From Sextonia rubra (Eukaryota > Streptophyta > Magnoliopsida > Laurales > Lauraceae), in NCBI GenBank assembly GCA_037013555.1, contig JASUAD010000023.1, forward strand, positions 8,680,001-8,744,000: a stretch of DNA of 64,000 nucleotides, given 5' to 3'. Under the pieces are notes generated by a model. That model was not told where the DNA came from and did not search any database. It saw nothing but the letters and a program-made list of their open reading frames with translations. The position numbers were made by a program, and so were the translations under genes. Below are positions 33,203-44,883 of this stretch, one piece after another; the first letter of the stretch is position 1, and every line of letters starts with the position of its first letter.

Positions 33203-36200
33203 TTAAGGTCCAAATTCGAGTTAATCATAATTCACAATAATTAATTATGTTTTACCTTGATTAATATTTATTTAGGTTAATTCAACTCAAATCTCCATTG
33301 GTTTGGGTTATGGATAGTTAGTCAGGTCGGGTTTGAACCTTACTTAGGTAGTTAAGGAGCTTGTATTATTTTAGAATTTCATGGTTTTGCATCATTAAGG
33401 CATCATATTAATTGCATCAAGTGCGTCTCATCTTGAGTGTCATCTTTCATGTTTGGCCCAACTCAATTCAAATTCATCCCGGCCCAGTTTAAGCCCAACT
33501 GACTTAAATTGGAAAAAATAGAAAACTAGTGGGCCTGTCTGTAATTTCCAGAAAACCCAATCATTTAAAAACACAAAACCCACTTCGTTCTCTTTCCCTT
33601 CCCTCATTTTTGTTGTAGCAACGGTTTCCTCTCCTTTTCCATGCTCTCTTCCTCACCTTGCCTCCATTTTTGGGTAGCAGAAGCTTTGTCTACAAGTGTT
33701 TGAGCTTCTTCTTCTTCCTTCTCACTCTTCTTATTCTCCTTCTTGGAATCTAAGGCCTTATTTCCTTCCTTGTGATTGTAGACGCCTTGAGGTAAGAAAT
33801 CCCATCACCATCTCCTTTCTTGGGTTCAATAGTGTCAAAAAGACTCAAGCTTGGAGCATGCATGCCTCACATTCTCATTTTTCTTAATGCATGTCCAGAT
33901 TATCCTCTAGTGAAGCCTTCTCCACTACCAAACCAAAGGGCAATTTTGTAAGATCCCGAATCCCACTAATCTTAATCTACGTTAATTAATCTTGTTTTAT
34001 ATTAATTTAAGTCTTCTTACGGATAATCCAATGCAAAACTATTGGGGTTTGGGTCCTGGGGAGGTAATCGGGCAGAGTGGAACCCCCCTTACGTAGTTGC
34101 GGACCTTTTTGTAAATTGTTCCTGCACCATATGGTCGCCTCCATAGTTGCATCGCATGCACATTCTCGTGTAGATAATCATTCATGTTGGGCTCGATTCG
34201 AGCTGAACTCGTCCTGGGCCGATTGAGGTCCATTTGGCCTAAATTGTAATTTTATAGAAAGCTCGGGCTTGCATGCCAACTGCAAGGAAATTATGTTTAA
34301 AAGAGGCCCAACATCTTTTCCTTTGTTTCCTTCCTGGTTACTAAAGCTGTTATCTCTTCTTAGCTTCTCTATCTTCCCTTTAACGTATGGAGAGCACCTA
34401 GGCTTGGGAAGGTCTTGCATGCAAGGGTGGGAACTTTTCTTTTTTTTCTCCTTCATTCCCTTCCCTTTTCCCTGTGCATTTCTCCCTGCGAGTATTTCAC
34501 TTTCCAAGCTACAGTTGTATAAGGAGAAGGTCTACCTTTATTTCATTCATTTTGGGTTTATTAGAGTCATAAGGACTCAACTACATGATATGCATGTGAA
34601 TCTAAGCCTCATTCTCCATTGCATGTTTTACTTGTAGAGAACCCATTCCAATTTAGAGATTTTCCTCTTAGCACACAGTAAGGAAAGAGTTTGAGAGGCT
34701 AACACTGGTAAAAGGCAAGTACTTTAGTTCATATGCATTGCATGTGTGACGAAGTCAGTGACCATCGAGTTAGTTCTTGTAATTCCTCAATTGTAGTCCA
34801 TTTCCACTGTTACTTGTGTGCACATGGGGTATAAATTGAGTTAGAATGATGAGAAGGAAATAGGAGGGTGTGTGAGTATGGAACACTCTCAAGGGCCCTC
34901 TAATTGAGGCATAAAATTGTCTGGCAAGTCAGTTCTATATGGAGCACGTACTGAAACTGAGTTACAGACTGACTTCAGTTTCTGACGCTCACGGCGAAGC
35001 TACGGCTAAGCCGTGAGTATTCATGGCTCAAAGTCCCGAGAGCAACAAATTGGGTTTTTGTACTGCGGCTCACTCACGGCTGCACCGTCAAATGAGCTAT
35101 GGCTAAGCCGTGACTAGCCCGTACCCAAGCCGTAAGCCTTCCTACGGCAAGCTTTCCAGAGAGCTCCAGAAATCCATCTTCTTCTACGGCTTTTACACGG
35201 CTACATCGTGAAATGCCTTACGACTAAGCCGTAACCCGACCGTAACCTAGCGGTAGGCTTAACACGGCTAAGTTGTAGGCTAATATACGTCTGTGCTGTA
35301 AATGCGTCTGTGCTGTTGGAGGAAACCTGAATTACTCGGCTAAGCCATAGCGTTGTATACGGCTAAGCCGTATGAACCCAGTTATTTTAGGATGTTAGGA
35401 ATTCTTCATTGATCTTATAGGGCCTTAGTATTGGCACCTTCTTACCCCTACATGGGCCCAACTGTAATGATACGTTAAGGATACGTTAAGAGGATAAACG
35501 AATTCCGGATGATTTCCCCAATGTCAAGTCATGTATGTTGGCATAAGAAGGGGTGTCCTCTATGCATATAGGGTAATACCAAGATGCGGTAACACCACAC
35601 CGGACGTCTTATGAGTACATCGTGTTGAATGTCCTTGGGGATCATGGGTTACATAATATGGGGTGGATAATGATTCTTGGATACTTACTCAATTCGAATG
35701 CATTCATATTGCTATGATAGATTTCCTTTGACATGATTTGTTATTGGATTTACTTCCTCAAGCAAAACCTGAGGCAATTCAGACCTAAGCTTCTAATGAG
35801 TGCGTGTCTGACAAGCCAGAGCTTCTACTGAGTGTGTGCTTGCTCACCAAGGGTATAGCCAAGGTTCGGGCCTTTGTAGCCCATATGCATATGCCTTGCT
35901 TAATTATTCGCCTGGCTTCATGATTAACTATTCCTTATGTTATGACTAATTTCATTGAATCCGAGTCGGCACCACTTAGCTTGTACCCTTTGGGTATATG
36001 TATGTCACTACTGCGGTAGTTTACGGAGGAGGTGTTGGCACTCCTCTGAAAGCTAGCTCGACCCATATGTATGCTCCCTTTCGGGAGAATAGAGCATCGT
36101 GGTTGCCATTCAGTATGTATGATTTTTAATTGTAATTCCTCATCCGTTGTCATTCATGCACCATATGTCTAGTAGACTTTTATTGCTCCCTTTAATCAGG

Positions 36201-38892
36201 ATATACTGTTAAGTTTAATTGATGTATTATGTTATACTTATTTCATATGCCTCAGTACTTGCTTAACCGTCGTGTTAATAGTGTTACCCTTGGTATTGCA
36301 GGTACAGAACCCAGTCCCAACTCGGGTGTTGACGCGCGCTCGGAGAGTGCCCCAACGGTACCTTGGGGTATAAATGAATGGAAAGATGACGATGTCTTTT
36401 ATTAGTCATCCTGCGGAGTGCATTAGTTCTGGAGATGTTACAGTCACTTTTTGGTCTGTTCTTGGGAAAACATAAATTGGACTTTCTGTCCTAAACTCTT
36501 CTAAGTAAATGCTGAAGTGTATGAGATGCAATTAAAAAGACTTTAGTACTGATGTATATGTATATCTATTATGCATAAAAAAAAAGGATATGTTCTTTAA
36601 CTTGCTCTTGATTATTACTGATTATTTTGCAAGCATTTGCTAAAGATGAGCTATATCCCTACGTGTGTGGCTTACCTCATACTTTCCTATGAAATCTCCC
36701 ATTGTAGGAATTCATGCATGATTCTTCAGGGCATGGATTTTTATGGGATTACGTATCCACACCCTGGGGGCCCACTCAAATCCCCAAATTCCTGAGATCG
36801 GGGCGTGACAAATTTGATTTGGGTCAAGCACTGAACTTAAGGCAAGTAAAAGGGTGCATATTCTCTACATGCATGATCAATTTTATTGATTCTTGATGAG
36901 CTCCTTCTAAGTACCAATTTACAACTCTTTTTTGATCTTTAATTAAAGTTGTAAGATTAGTCTAGTGTTAATGTTGGGGTTGTGAATGAATGATAAAAAT
37001 GGATGGTAGGGAGACCCAAGAATGTAGCATGTATGGTCTTATTGGTGTTAGATGCAGGGGAGGTAAAGAGGAGCAAAAGAGAATTCAGTTTGAAACTGAT
37101 TCTACCCGGAGCAGAGTGCTTCAGGGTCGACCGGTCAATCCTGAAGCCCGATCGGTCGAATTCTCGTTCTAGGAGGTGTCCGATAGGTCGGACACAATAC
37201 TCGATCGGTCGAGTAACCCAAAGTTCTACCTTGAAGATTTTATTAAAATTTGGTTCCAAGACTGACCATAGGCCCCCCATAGGCCATAGTGTGGCATAAG
37301 GAAGGGCTACACCTTTGATCCTTGGTGAAGCCAAGGTGTTTTAAACTAATCCTACGTTAGGTTTATAAGTACAATCGAAGACCATTTAGGGCCTTAGAAG
37401 TGGAACCTTTACCTTAATCAAATTATCTCAACGGTAATTATACACTAAAAAGGAAGAATGTTGAGCTGTTACTCATTTCCTCTTGACTTCTGGTTGTTTC
37501 CTGATGTCACGTCATAGGTGTCGGCATAAGAAGTGGTGTCCATCGCTTATTCATTATAACACTAAGATTTTGGTAACACATTGGCACCAGACGTTTTATG
37601 AATGCGCTGAATTGAATGACTAAGGAAACACGAAATGTCTTAGCATAGGGTTGGCTAGTAAATTTCCTTGTTAACCTCTCAATCTAAATGCATTCATATT
37701 GTTAAGTAAACCTTGCCCTCAACATGATTTAATCATATACATATTCCTCCTAGTAAACCTTGAGGTAAAATCAGAGACGAAGCTTCTAGAGCGTGGGCCC
37801 GTCAGCCACGACAGGTGTAACTAAGGTTGTGAGGGTTCGAGCTCTGATAGCTCATTTACGTATGCATTGTTGATTATCAGTTACTTTGTTTAATCCTGAT
37901 TTTTATGATTGGTTACAACATCAAGACTTATATACATTTCTGTATAAATATGAGTCGATTGCTTTGTATGAAAGTATGAATTCAGATCAGTCTTAATACA
38001 TTGAGTCGGACCACTTAGCTTGTACTCATAGGAGGTTCAACAGGACCGAATGTGAGTATTCAATATGTTACCTACTGCATTAGTTATATGTTGAGTTGGT
38101 TGACGCTCTTAGGGTAGTTAGACGGTCTGGACCTGATCGCTAGTGATTTCCCACAGTACGATATGCTCTCTCATTAGAGAGAAAATAGCCACGTGCATGC
38201 TAATTAGTGTAATGTTATCTTTCTATCTATGATTCTTCATTCATGCTTATTCACATGCCCAATAAGCCTAGCTTCTGTTATTGATCTCTTTTAATCATTA
38301 TGTCATTTAATTTCAATTGTTACATCATGATAGGCTTATGTACCCATATATTTGCTTGACCGTTGTGTTAACAGTGATACCCTTGGTGTTACAGGTATGG
38401 AACCCAGTGCCGATTTGGCAGTCAAAGTGCCCTCGAAGGGAACCGCAGTGGTACCTCGGGATGTAAACGAGTGGAACAAGGATGATGTCTTTTATTAATC
38501 ATCCTCCACAGCATGTAACAGGGATCTTTTTGGGGTTACTAGTGTGAAGTCACGGTTTGGCTTGTAGTAGAACATGTCATCTTGCATTTTGTTTATATTT
38601 ATGGAACCTTTGTACCATGTGATGTCGATGGGAAATTTAACAGACCTTGGTTATATTAATGAAATAGTGAGTGTTTTATTAGTATTTATGATATGTACAG
38701 GTGAATTCTCCAGGTTTCCGCTTAAATTTTGAAATGATTGATACATGTTTATAGATCTTCCTTACATGTACCTGTGGAATCACCCTTGTGACAGTTCGTA
38801 TGTGTATTGATATGGCACGAATTGTCATGGGTTACGTGTGCTATGCCTCAGGATCCACTATAATCCTCAATTCTTGGGTTCGAGGTGTGACA
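33203..38892 (+). mobile_element. Solo LTR 'c' (plus), split by nested solo LTR 'd'
   Basis: CTGTT duplications flank it at 33198-33202 and 38893-38897. It starts TTAAGGTCC, one base short of the family TGTAAGGTCC, and ends GAGGTGTGACA. Without the nested copy it is 2821 bp. Sequence between its ends follows the sibling LTRs (TTTGGCCCAACTCAATTC, GTACTCATAGGAGG, CCCTTGGTGTTACAGGTATG). The middle (about 36960-37380) differs: it lacks ACGGCTAAGCCGT units and has GGTCGACCGGTC-type and CGATCGGTCG palindromes instead. There are no coding domains. Confidence 0.83.
33947..36810 (+). mobile_element. Solo LTR 'd' (plus), nested in solo LTR 'c'
   Basis: It starts TGTAAGATCCCGAATCC, ends GGGGCGTGACA, is 2864 bp long, and is flanked by AATTT at 33942-33946 and 36811-36815. 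The palindromic cassette lies at about 34980-35375, including a full TACGGCTAAGCCGTA at 35358-35372. It has no internal region. Open frames such as 34269-34637 lie in the CT-rich leader and are not conserved. Confidence 0.88.
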
Positions 38893-38897
38893 CTGTT

Positions 38898-40887
38898 ACA
38901 TATGATTCCAACAATGAATTAGAACAAGGCACAGATGAATCTGCAAAAAAACAATGCCAAACAAACTTGCACCTCTACATCCATGGCTAGTTCCGGCCCC
39001 TATGTACAATGCTCAAGGGTCACTTTTCGTGGTCGTAACAACTCGGATAAATCCACACCCGATTATTTTCTCCCGAGCGGATGATCATGCCTTTGCACTA
39101 CCCCTCGAAGAAACTACAAATCGAGGATGAGTAACGTTCGACCTCTTTAGCTAGCAATCCTATCAAATAATGAAGAAAATGGGATATGGTTTCAAAAGAC
39201 TAGCCAGGTTAGGGAATAAGAAAGGTCTCCTAGTCCCCTATGATGGCATGATGCCTGAATAGCGAGATGAGTACAGATACAAAGGCCGCATCAACACCCA
39301 CATATACGGCCTATGATATGTTCCTTATAACAACATCTCTATAGAAATCCCCGACCTTAAACAAGAGGTCACCGCATCCTTGTATGGATACAGTTCGGAA
39401 GAAGCAATCGTGGCTCATGACTAGATGACTGGGCTTCCTTCCGGCATGATAGAGAAAGCAGTGATGATGATAGCACTCGTCAACAGGGAACATGGCCCGC
39501 AGGCAAAAAAATAAGTGACAAAGGTCAAGGGGGATGGGATCATCTTGTAATATTGTAAAAGCCGAAAGGCCAATAAAAATAAACCTTGGTCCAAGCTAGA
39601 AAATGACATCCTAGAGGGATTCAAGGAGTTGGAAGTTTTCGAAAACAATGTGGAAGAAACCTCTTTAACCCTTTGACTGAGGATCATGTCCAGGAGATCA
39701 ATCTAGGGACCTTGGAAAATCCTTGTCTTAGCTTTGTAAGTTCGAAAATGAAAAGGAAAAGAGATTACACAGTACATTAGTTTCTTGCATGAGTTCGTGG
39801 ACTATTTTGCATGGAACTATGCAGAAATGTCTAGACTCAATCCAAAAGTCGCAAGTCATGGGTTAAGCATCGCTTTAGATATAGAGCTACAAAACAAAGC
39901 CAAAGGTGGACCAAACCTGACAAGATGGACAAATTGAAAAAAAAAGTCCAAAAGCTCAAGGATGCTAACTTCATCCATGAGGAACAACACCTAGATTGGC
40001 TAGCAAACATAGTTCCAATCACAAAGAAAAATGGTGAGATCAGAGTTTCTATCAACTTTAGAGACCTAAGTAAAGCATGTCCAAAGGATGACTTTCCATT
40101 GGCCATTCCAATGCTAATGATAGATAATACATTTGGATATGAAAGGATATCATTCATGGGCTGGTTCTCAGGGTAAAATTAAATAAAAATGCATCCTAAA
40201 GATGAAAGTATACTTTTTTCTAGACTTGATTCGAAATCTACGGCTACATTATCATGCCCTTTGGACTCGAAAATGCTAAAGCCACCTATTAGAAAGCCAT
40301 GATGAAAATCTTCAAATATATGTAGCATAAGATTGTCGAATGCCACGTCGATGAATTGGCTGTCAAAAACAAGAAAATAGGCAATCATATAACAGACTCC
40401 CATAAGGTCTTTGAATGGCCATGAAAATTTAAGCTCCATAAGAATCTGCCAAAGTGCTTCTTTGGAGTTTCCTTCGGAAAGTTGCTAGAGTTCATTGTTT
40501 AGAAAGATGAAATCAAACTCGATCCTAATAAAGTTAAGCCAATATTGGAAACGCCTCCGTCTCAAATGCTAAAACAGTTCCAAGGATTGCAGGGAAGATT
40601 GGGATATATTAGAAGGTTTATCTCAAATCTAACAAGTAAATGCTGACCTTTCTCCAAGCTAATAAAGAAAGGATTTAGGTGCAAATGGGATAAAGAATGT
40701 GATGATGGCCTCCAAAATATTAGAAATTATCTCACCAACCCATCTGCTTTCATAGTCCTTGTGTTTGGGAAACCATTCATCCTATACACAAGGGCCCTGG
40801 AACACTCATAAGGGGCATTGCTTGCCCAAGAGAATGGCAAAGGAAAAGAAGTTGCTCTCTATTGCCTTTCTTGGAAGATGAGAGGAG
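38898..40887 (+). pseudogene. Tat-like Gypsy element D: G-patch-like motif, RT and RNase H start, broken
   Basis: After the solo LTR the frame carries IMKKMGYGFKRLARLGNKK near 39155-39215, the G-patch-like segment found between protease and RT in Tat-type elements. RT begins near 39830 (RLNPKVASHGLS) and is clear at 39925-40176 (WLANIVPITKKNGEIRVS, FRDLSKACPKDDFPL). The catalytic box is HVDE at 40344-40355 instead of YVDD, so one Asp is lost. The thumb (FQGLQGRLGYIRRFISNLTS) and the start of RNase H (GKEVALYCLSWKMRG) follow with stops. Homology stops abruptly near 40887; the remainder of RNase H and the integrase are missing. Confidence 0.75.
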
Positions 40888-41775
40888 TGATCACGCCATA
40901 AAATGATGGGAAATGCAATGAAATTAAGTCCAACATTCACACATTCAAGTGCAAAGAAGAATGGGAAAATAATTGCTATTCATCATTAATTTCCCTTTAA
41001 TTTATATAGGTTCAATGCTTTGACCTTCGGGATACAGGTTGTTTACAAGTTTCGAAAAATTACAATCCCTCTCTCCAATCTTAGATGTGATCCAAATAAA
41101 GAAAACCAAAGAAATTACTAAAAAAAAGATGAAAAAATGCAAGAAAAAAAAAGATAGGGAGTTAGTGACCCTAGCCCACGGTCACTGATAGACAATGGCT
41201 GTTTTGGCCATTATTTGTCCTTGTTACATTTTAGTTTGCTTTTGTACAGCCTTCAGAGTGCTGGAATTCATATTTTCTAACTTTTAAAGTGTTGAATCAT
41301 TGCCAAGAGCGCTTAATTCAACCATAGAATTATCCACGATCTTTGGTAATCATTATTTTTTTTTAATTATGGATTGCTTTTGTGCAAATCCAAAATAGGT
41401 GCTTTGTATGAGTAAAGTAAAGCCATATTTGTGCCATTCTGATCCTCCAATTCTCAAGGAACAGAATGAAGCCTAAAGAGGCTTATCCACAACCTTAAAG
41501 AAGGCCTAGAGTCCCTTCAAGTGAGAGAACCAAAGAAACGTATTTTCATCTATTGATGTACTCGATGGCCTTAACACTCATCTTCTCTGAGTGATAGGCA
41601 TGTATCATCCCCTCCTCTGAACTATTTCTCATCTTAAGTTAGTGAGAAGGAGAAGAAGAGTGGACTTGGATGGTTGTGGTGCCTTGGAAACCTAAAGATC
41701 TTTACTTGGAACTTAGTTAGAACCTCTTGAATCATTTGAACCTTGCTTGAACCCCTTCTTCAAAGCCCAAGTGTG

Positions 41776-41786
41776 CCTTTTATAGG
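41776..41786 (-). promoter_or_regulatory. TATA box candidate in block F
   Basis: CCTATAAAAGG on the minus strand, followed by CACACTTGGGC and a GA/CT-rich leader-like stretch. It is the best core-promoter match in the block. Confidence 0.45.
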
Positions 41787-42059
41787 CTTCAGAGGGAGTT
41801 GGGATGGTTCCTAATAGTTGTGAGGGAGTTAGGTTTTGAAATAAAGTAAAATAACTCTCTGAAGCTGTCCATAACTCCGTTACAGGTGTGGTCGCGGATA
41901 AGTCTAGTTTCAGTTTTTTTACATATATGACCCATTTTCATTAGTTTGGGACCTGAACGATTTCCGATCTTCACAAAAATTAGAGGGATGTTTTCTAACA
42001 TCATTTTTCATGTGTCATTGAAATTTTAACTTGTTTTGGCCTTCTAAAGTTGGCCAACT

Positions 42060-43000
42060 CTCCCTTTGACTTTTCATGAAAAGGGGCCTTTATTTTAGTT
42101 GTTTAAGGCCCAAATGACCTCGGATTAACTTGAAACTTAGAGGGATTGATGTCAAAGCATCTTGAAGTGTCCATACAAATTTTATGTGGTTTGGATTTGT
42201 GGAAGTAGGATTTGACCAGTGTCCCATTCGTTATATGTTCTAAGTCAATGTGTTTTTTGCATAGCAGGCAGTCGGCTTCCTTTTTGCCTGAATGATGTTC
42301 AATAGATTTGAAACTTTGAGAAGTTGACTTTTAGTATATTTTGAATCTTTGATCCAAATTTCATCATCTTTCACCTCCTAGAAGTAGGATTTTTCGTCCA
42401 AGGTTGGGGGGCGCAGGGGGGGGCGGGGGGGGGGGGGGGGGGGGTGGGTTAATGACCCCTGAGCTGACATGTAGCTGAAGTGGGGTCAAATGAAGTACCC
42501 TTGGCTTGAAAATTTGTAGAACCGTTTATAAATATGACTTAAGCATTATCTCCAAAATTTTTTAACTTTGGTGACCTTGAAGTAGGACTTTGGTTAGTGA
42601 CCTCATGGTTTGGGGGTCACTGACCCAAAGTTGACATGTTTATTGAACTTTAGGTCAAATGACATCCATTTGACTTGATATTTTACTGAGCCACTCCTAA
42701 ATATAATTTGAGCCTTTTTCTAGGAGTTTCAACTAATTTTAACATGTAGAAGTATCTATTGTCATAGTGATCCCAAGGAGCTGGTAGTCAGTTACTGAAG
42801 TTTGAGTTTGAGTTGAAATGAAGTCCAAAATGCTTTGAAATTTTAAAGCATCATTCTTAAGTATATTTTGGAATTATCATGTGATTTTAGCCACTTTGGT
42901 AATACAAAAGCTTGAATGTGCTCGATGACCCTTAGGTTTTGAGTTAATGAACCTTGAATTTAGTGTTTGGTGAGTTGAGTGACTAAATGAAGTTCACTGA
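42060..43000. repeat. Degenerate tandem array, period about 170-195 bp
   Basis: About five units share an AAATGA(A/C) anchor, then a TTGA-AA-TTT stretch, an AAATTT/AATTTT stretch and GAAGTAGGA or GTAGAAGTA. Anchors lie near 42108, 42290, 42487, 42657 and 42832. Several units are followed by GTTAGTGACC or GTCACTGACC. Units are well diverged and were recognised by eye. Confidence 0.5.
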
Positions 43001-44883
43001 TTCTGAATCTTAAACTGCAATGCCCTAGGTTTATCTGAAGTCTTCTGAGTGAGTTGCATCAATTCTAAACACTTGGATACAGTACTTGACCTGGCATTTC
43101 ACAATCCTAGGGTTTATGTGCCCTTGGCTTAGAATTTGCTTGTAATGTCTTCACTGCAACATTTGTGATTTTTTATTGGTCAACAAGTGTCCCCTCGAGG
43201 TGCAATGATTAAAGTATGAAAATCATTGTGTTCAAAATAGCCATTCTGTGGGAATGATGAATGGCTTAATGAAAATGTGGTTTGTCAAGATACATTGTAG
43301 GCCTAGACTTAAAATTTTGAAAATCTGAGCAAAAACTATGAAGGGTTGGTTGATGGAATTTCGTAAAAACATAAGAAATCTGATTTTCTTTACCCCATTT
43401 TTCACATATATCAAAATAGTATCTCTATGGAGACTGTGGGGAACACCCACACATAAGAAAAGAAATCGCTAAGGTATTGCAAAATTCAGTAGTTTATGAA
43501 TTTGGTTTTGGATTTTGGAAGTGAATTTGATTTTCTTATGACCTATTTATCACAGATATCTAAAGTAACATCTTTGTGGGGATTGTGGGGAACATCCACC
43601 CAGTGGATTCCTGAGGTTTTAAGGAAAATCAAGGTTTGGATTTGAAATGGATTTGGGTTTGGATTTATTCTGGATTTTTTGTTTATTTTCAAACAATCAA
43701 TTTTTAGGGTTTGACTTAGCTTAAATGAGTTAGAATGAGGTGGAATTTTGAGAAAGATTGTCTTGTGGATTTTGATTAAGAAAACAATTTTAGGATGATA
43801 AAATTCTCTCAAATTAGATTTGAGCTGAGATGAAATTGAAGTTTGGATTGCATTGGATAGAAAACCTTTTTTTGTTAAAGAAATACACAAAATGGGTTTA
43901 CCATGCTATGGGAAATCAATTTTTTTTTTTTTTTTTGTAAAAATATCCAACATAGGCCCACCATGTGCTATGGGAATTTGGATGTCACATTTGAGAGAGT
44001 GGGACATTGCCAATGGGTCCCAAATTCCTAGAATCACAGTGATCGTGAAGGTTGGAGTGGAGTGGCAATGACTGTAGACTTGGCCAAGCCATGGACTCCA
44101 TTGCTAAAACAACCCTTGTCTGTGGGAAAGAGAGTGAAGCACTAGTGACCGTGGGCTTGAGAGAGTATCACGTTGTGGACCTCACTACTTTGCATGCTAT
44201 GGACCCCATTGCTTTGAATTATGTCATGTTCGTGCATGATGTAGCTAGCAGCAATCACGTTGTGATTGTGGGACCTCTTGTGCCCATGAGTAGGTGAGGG
44301 GTAGCAGTGACAGTGCAAGGTGGGCATCATGTGGCTTATAAAGTCACCACTTTCATCTCTTTTTTTTTTTATTGTTTTGTAGCTTAAGAAGAAACTCAAA
44401 GTCTAGGAGTTAGAGAAGAAGCCTAGAGCCAGAGCAAAACCTATGATCATCGTCCTTTCTTTTCTTCCGATTTCAATTCAATTTTTAGCTCCAAAGCACG
44501 AGCAATGACTAGTAAGAATTTCTGAACTTCATCTCCTCCATGCACTGGTTCGATCGAATGAATGATTTGAAGATTGCCTCCCTTTCTTCTTTTTATCTTT
44601 TATTTTTGTTTTTGATTTGTTCTTTCACACTTTGGCTAGTGTTAGCCTTTCCTGTGCACTGCACTTTACCCTTTTCACAAGTTCTATACCAAAGCACACC
44701 CCCCCCCCCTCTAAATTCATTATGGATGCCCATGGTTATTAAGGGTTTTTGCATATAGTAAATGGAATTTGGGCTCGGCCCTTTTTTTTTTATGATGGAA
44801 AGAGTGCTGCTCAAACCTCTATCTTGTTGGTTATTTTCACGATTACTCCAAGTTGAGTAGTGTGCAGAGGGCTGCCACAATCA

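Larger units (their letters stand above)
40888..44883 (-). repeat. Putative single long LTR F between elements D and C
   Basis: On the minus strand this 4-kb block begins TGATTGTGGCAGCCC and ends GGCGTGATCA, so it has TG...CA ends. A TATA box (CCTATAAAAGG) lies about 890 bp before its downstream end. It has no coding domain I recognise. The sides differ: D stops on the left and C stops inside integrase on the right. The 5-bp flanks AGGAG and TGATT do not match, so it is not a simple insertion. It contains a degenerate tandem array (42060-43000), a poly-G run (42405-42448), poly-T and poly-C runs, and a second short duplication (43382-43599). Calling it an LTR is inference. Confidence 0.5.

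Noticed and set aside
34269..34637. 122-codon plus frame and an overlapping 109-codon minus frame
   Set aside because: Both lie in the CT-rich leader part of solo LTR d and are not kept in copies a, b, c or e.
36957..37334. 125-codon minus frame
   Set aside because: It lies across the palindrome cassette of solo LTR c; the frame is a by-product of stop-poor palindromes and has no domain.
44332..44345. GGCTTATAAAGTCACC as a plus-strand TATA box in block F
   Set aside because: The minus-strand CCTATAAAAGG at 41776 fits the TG...CA orientation better; a plus-strand promoter here has no supporting structure.
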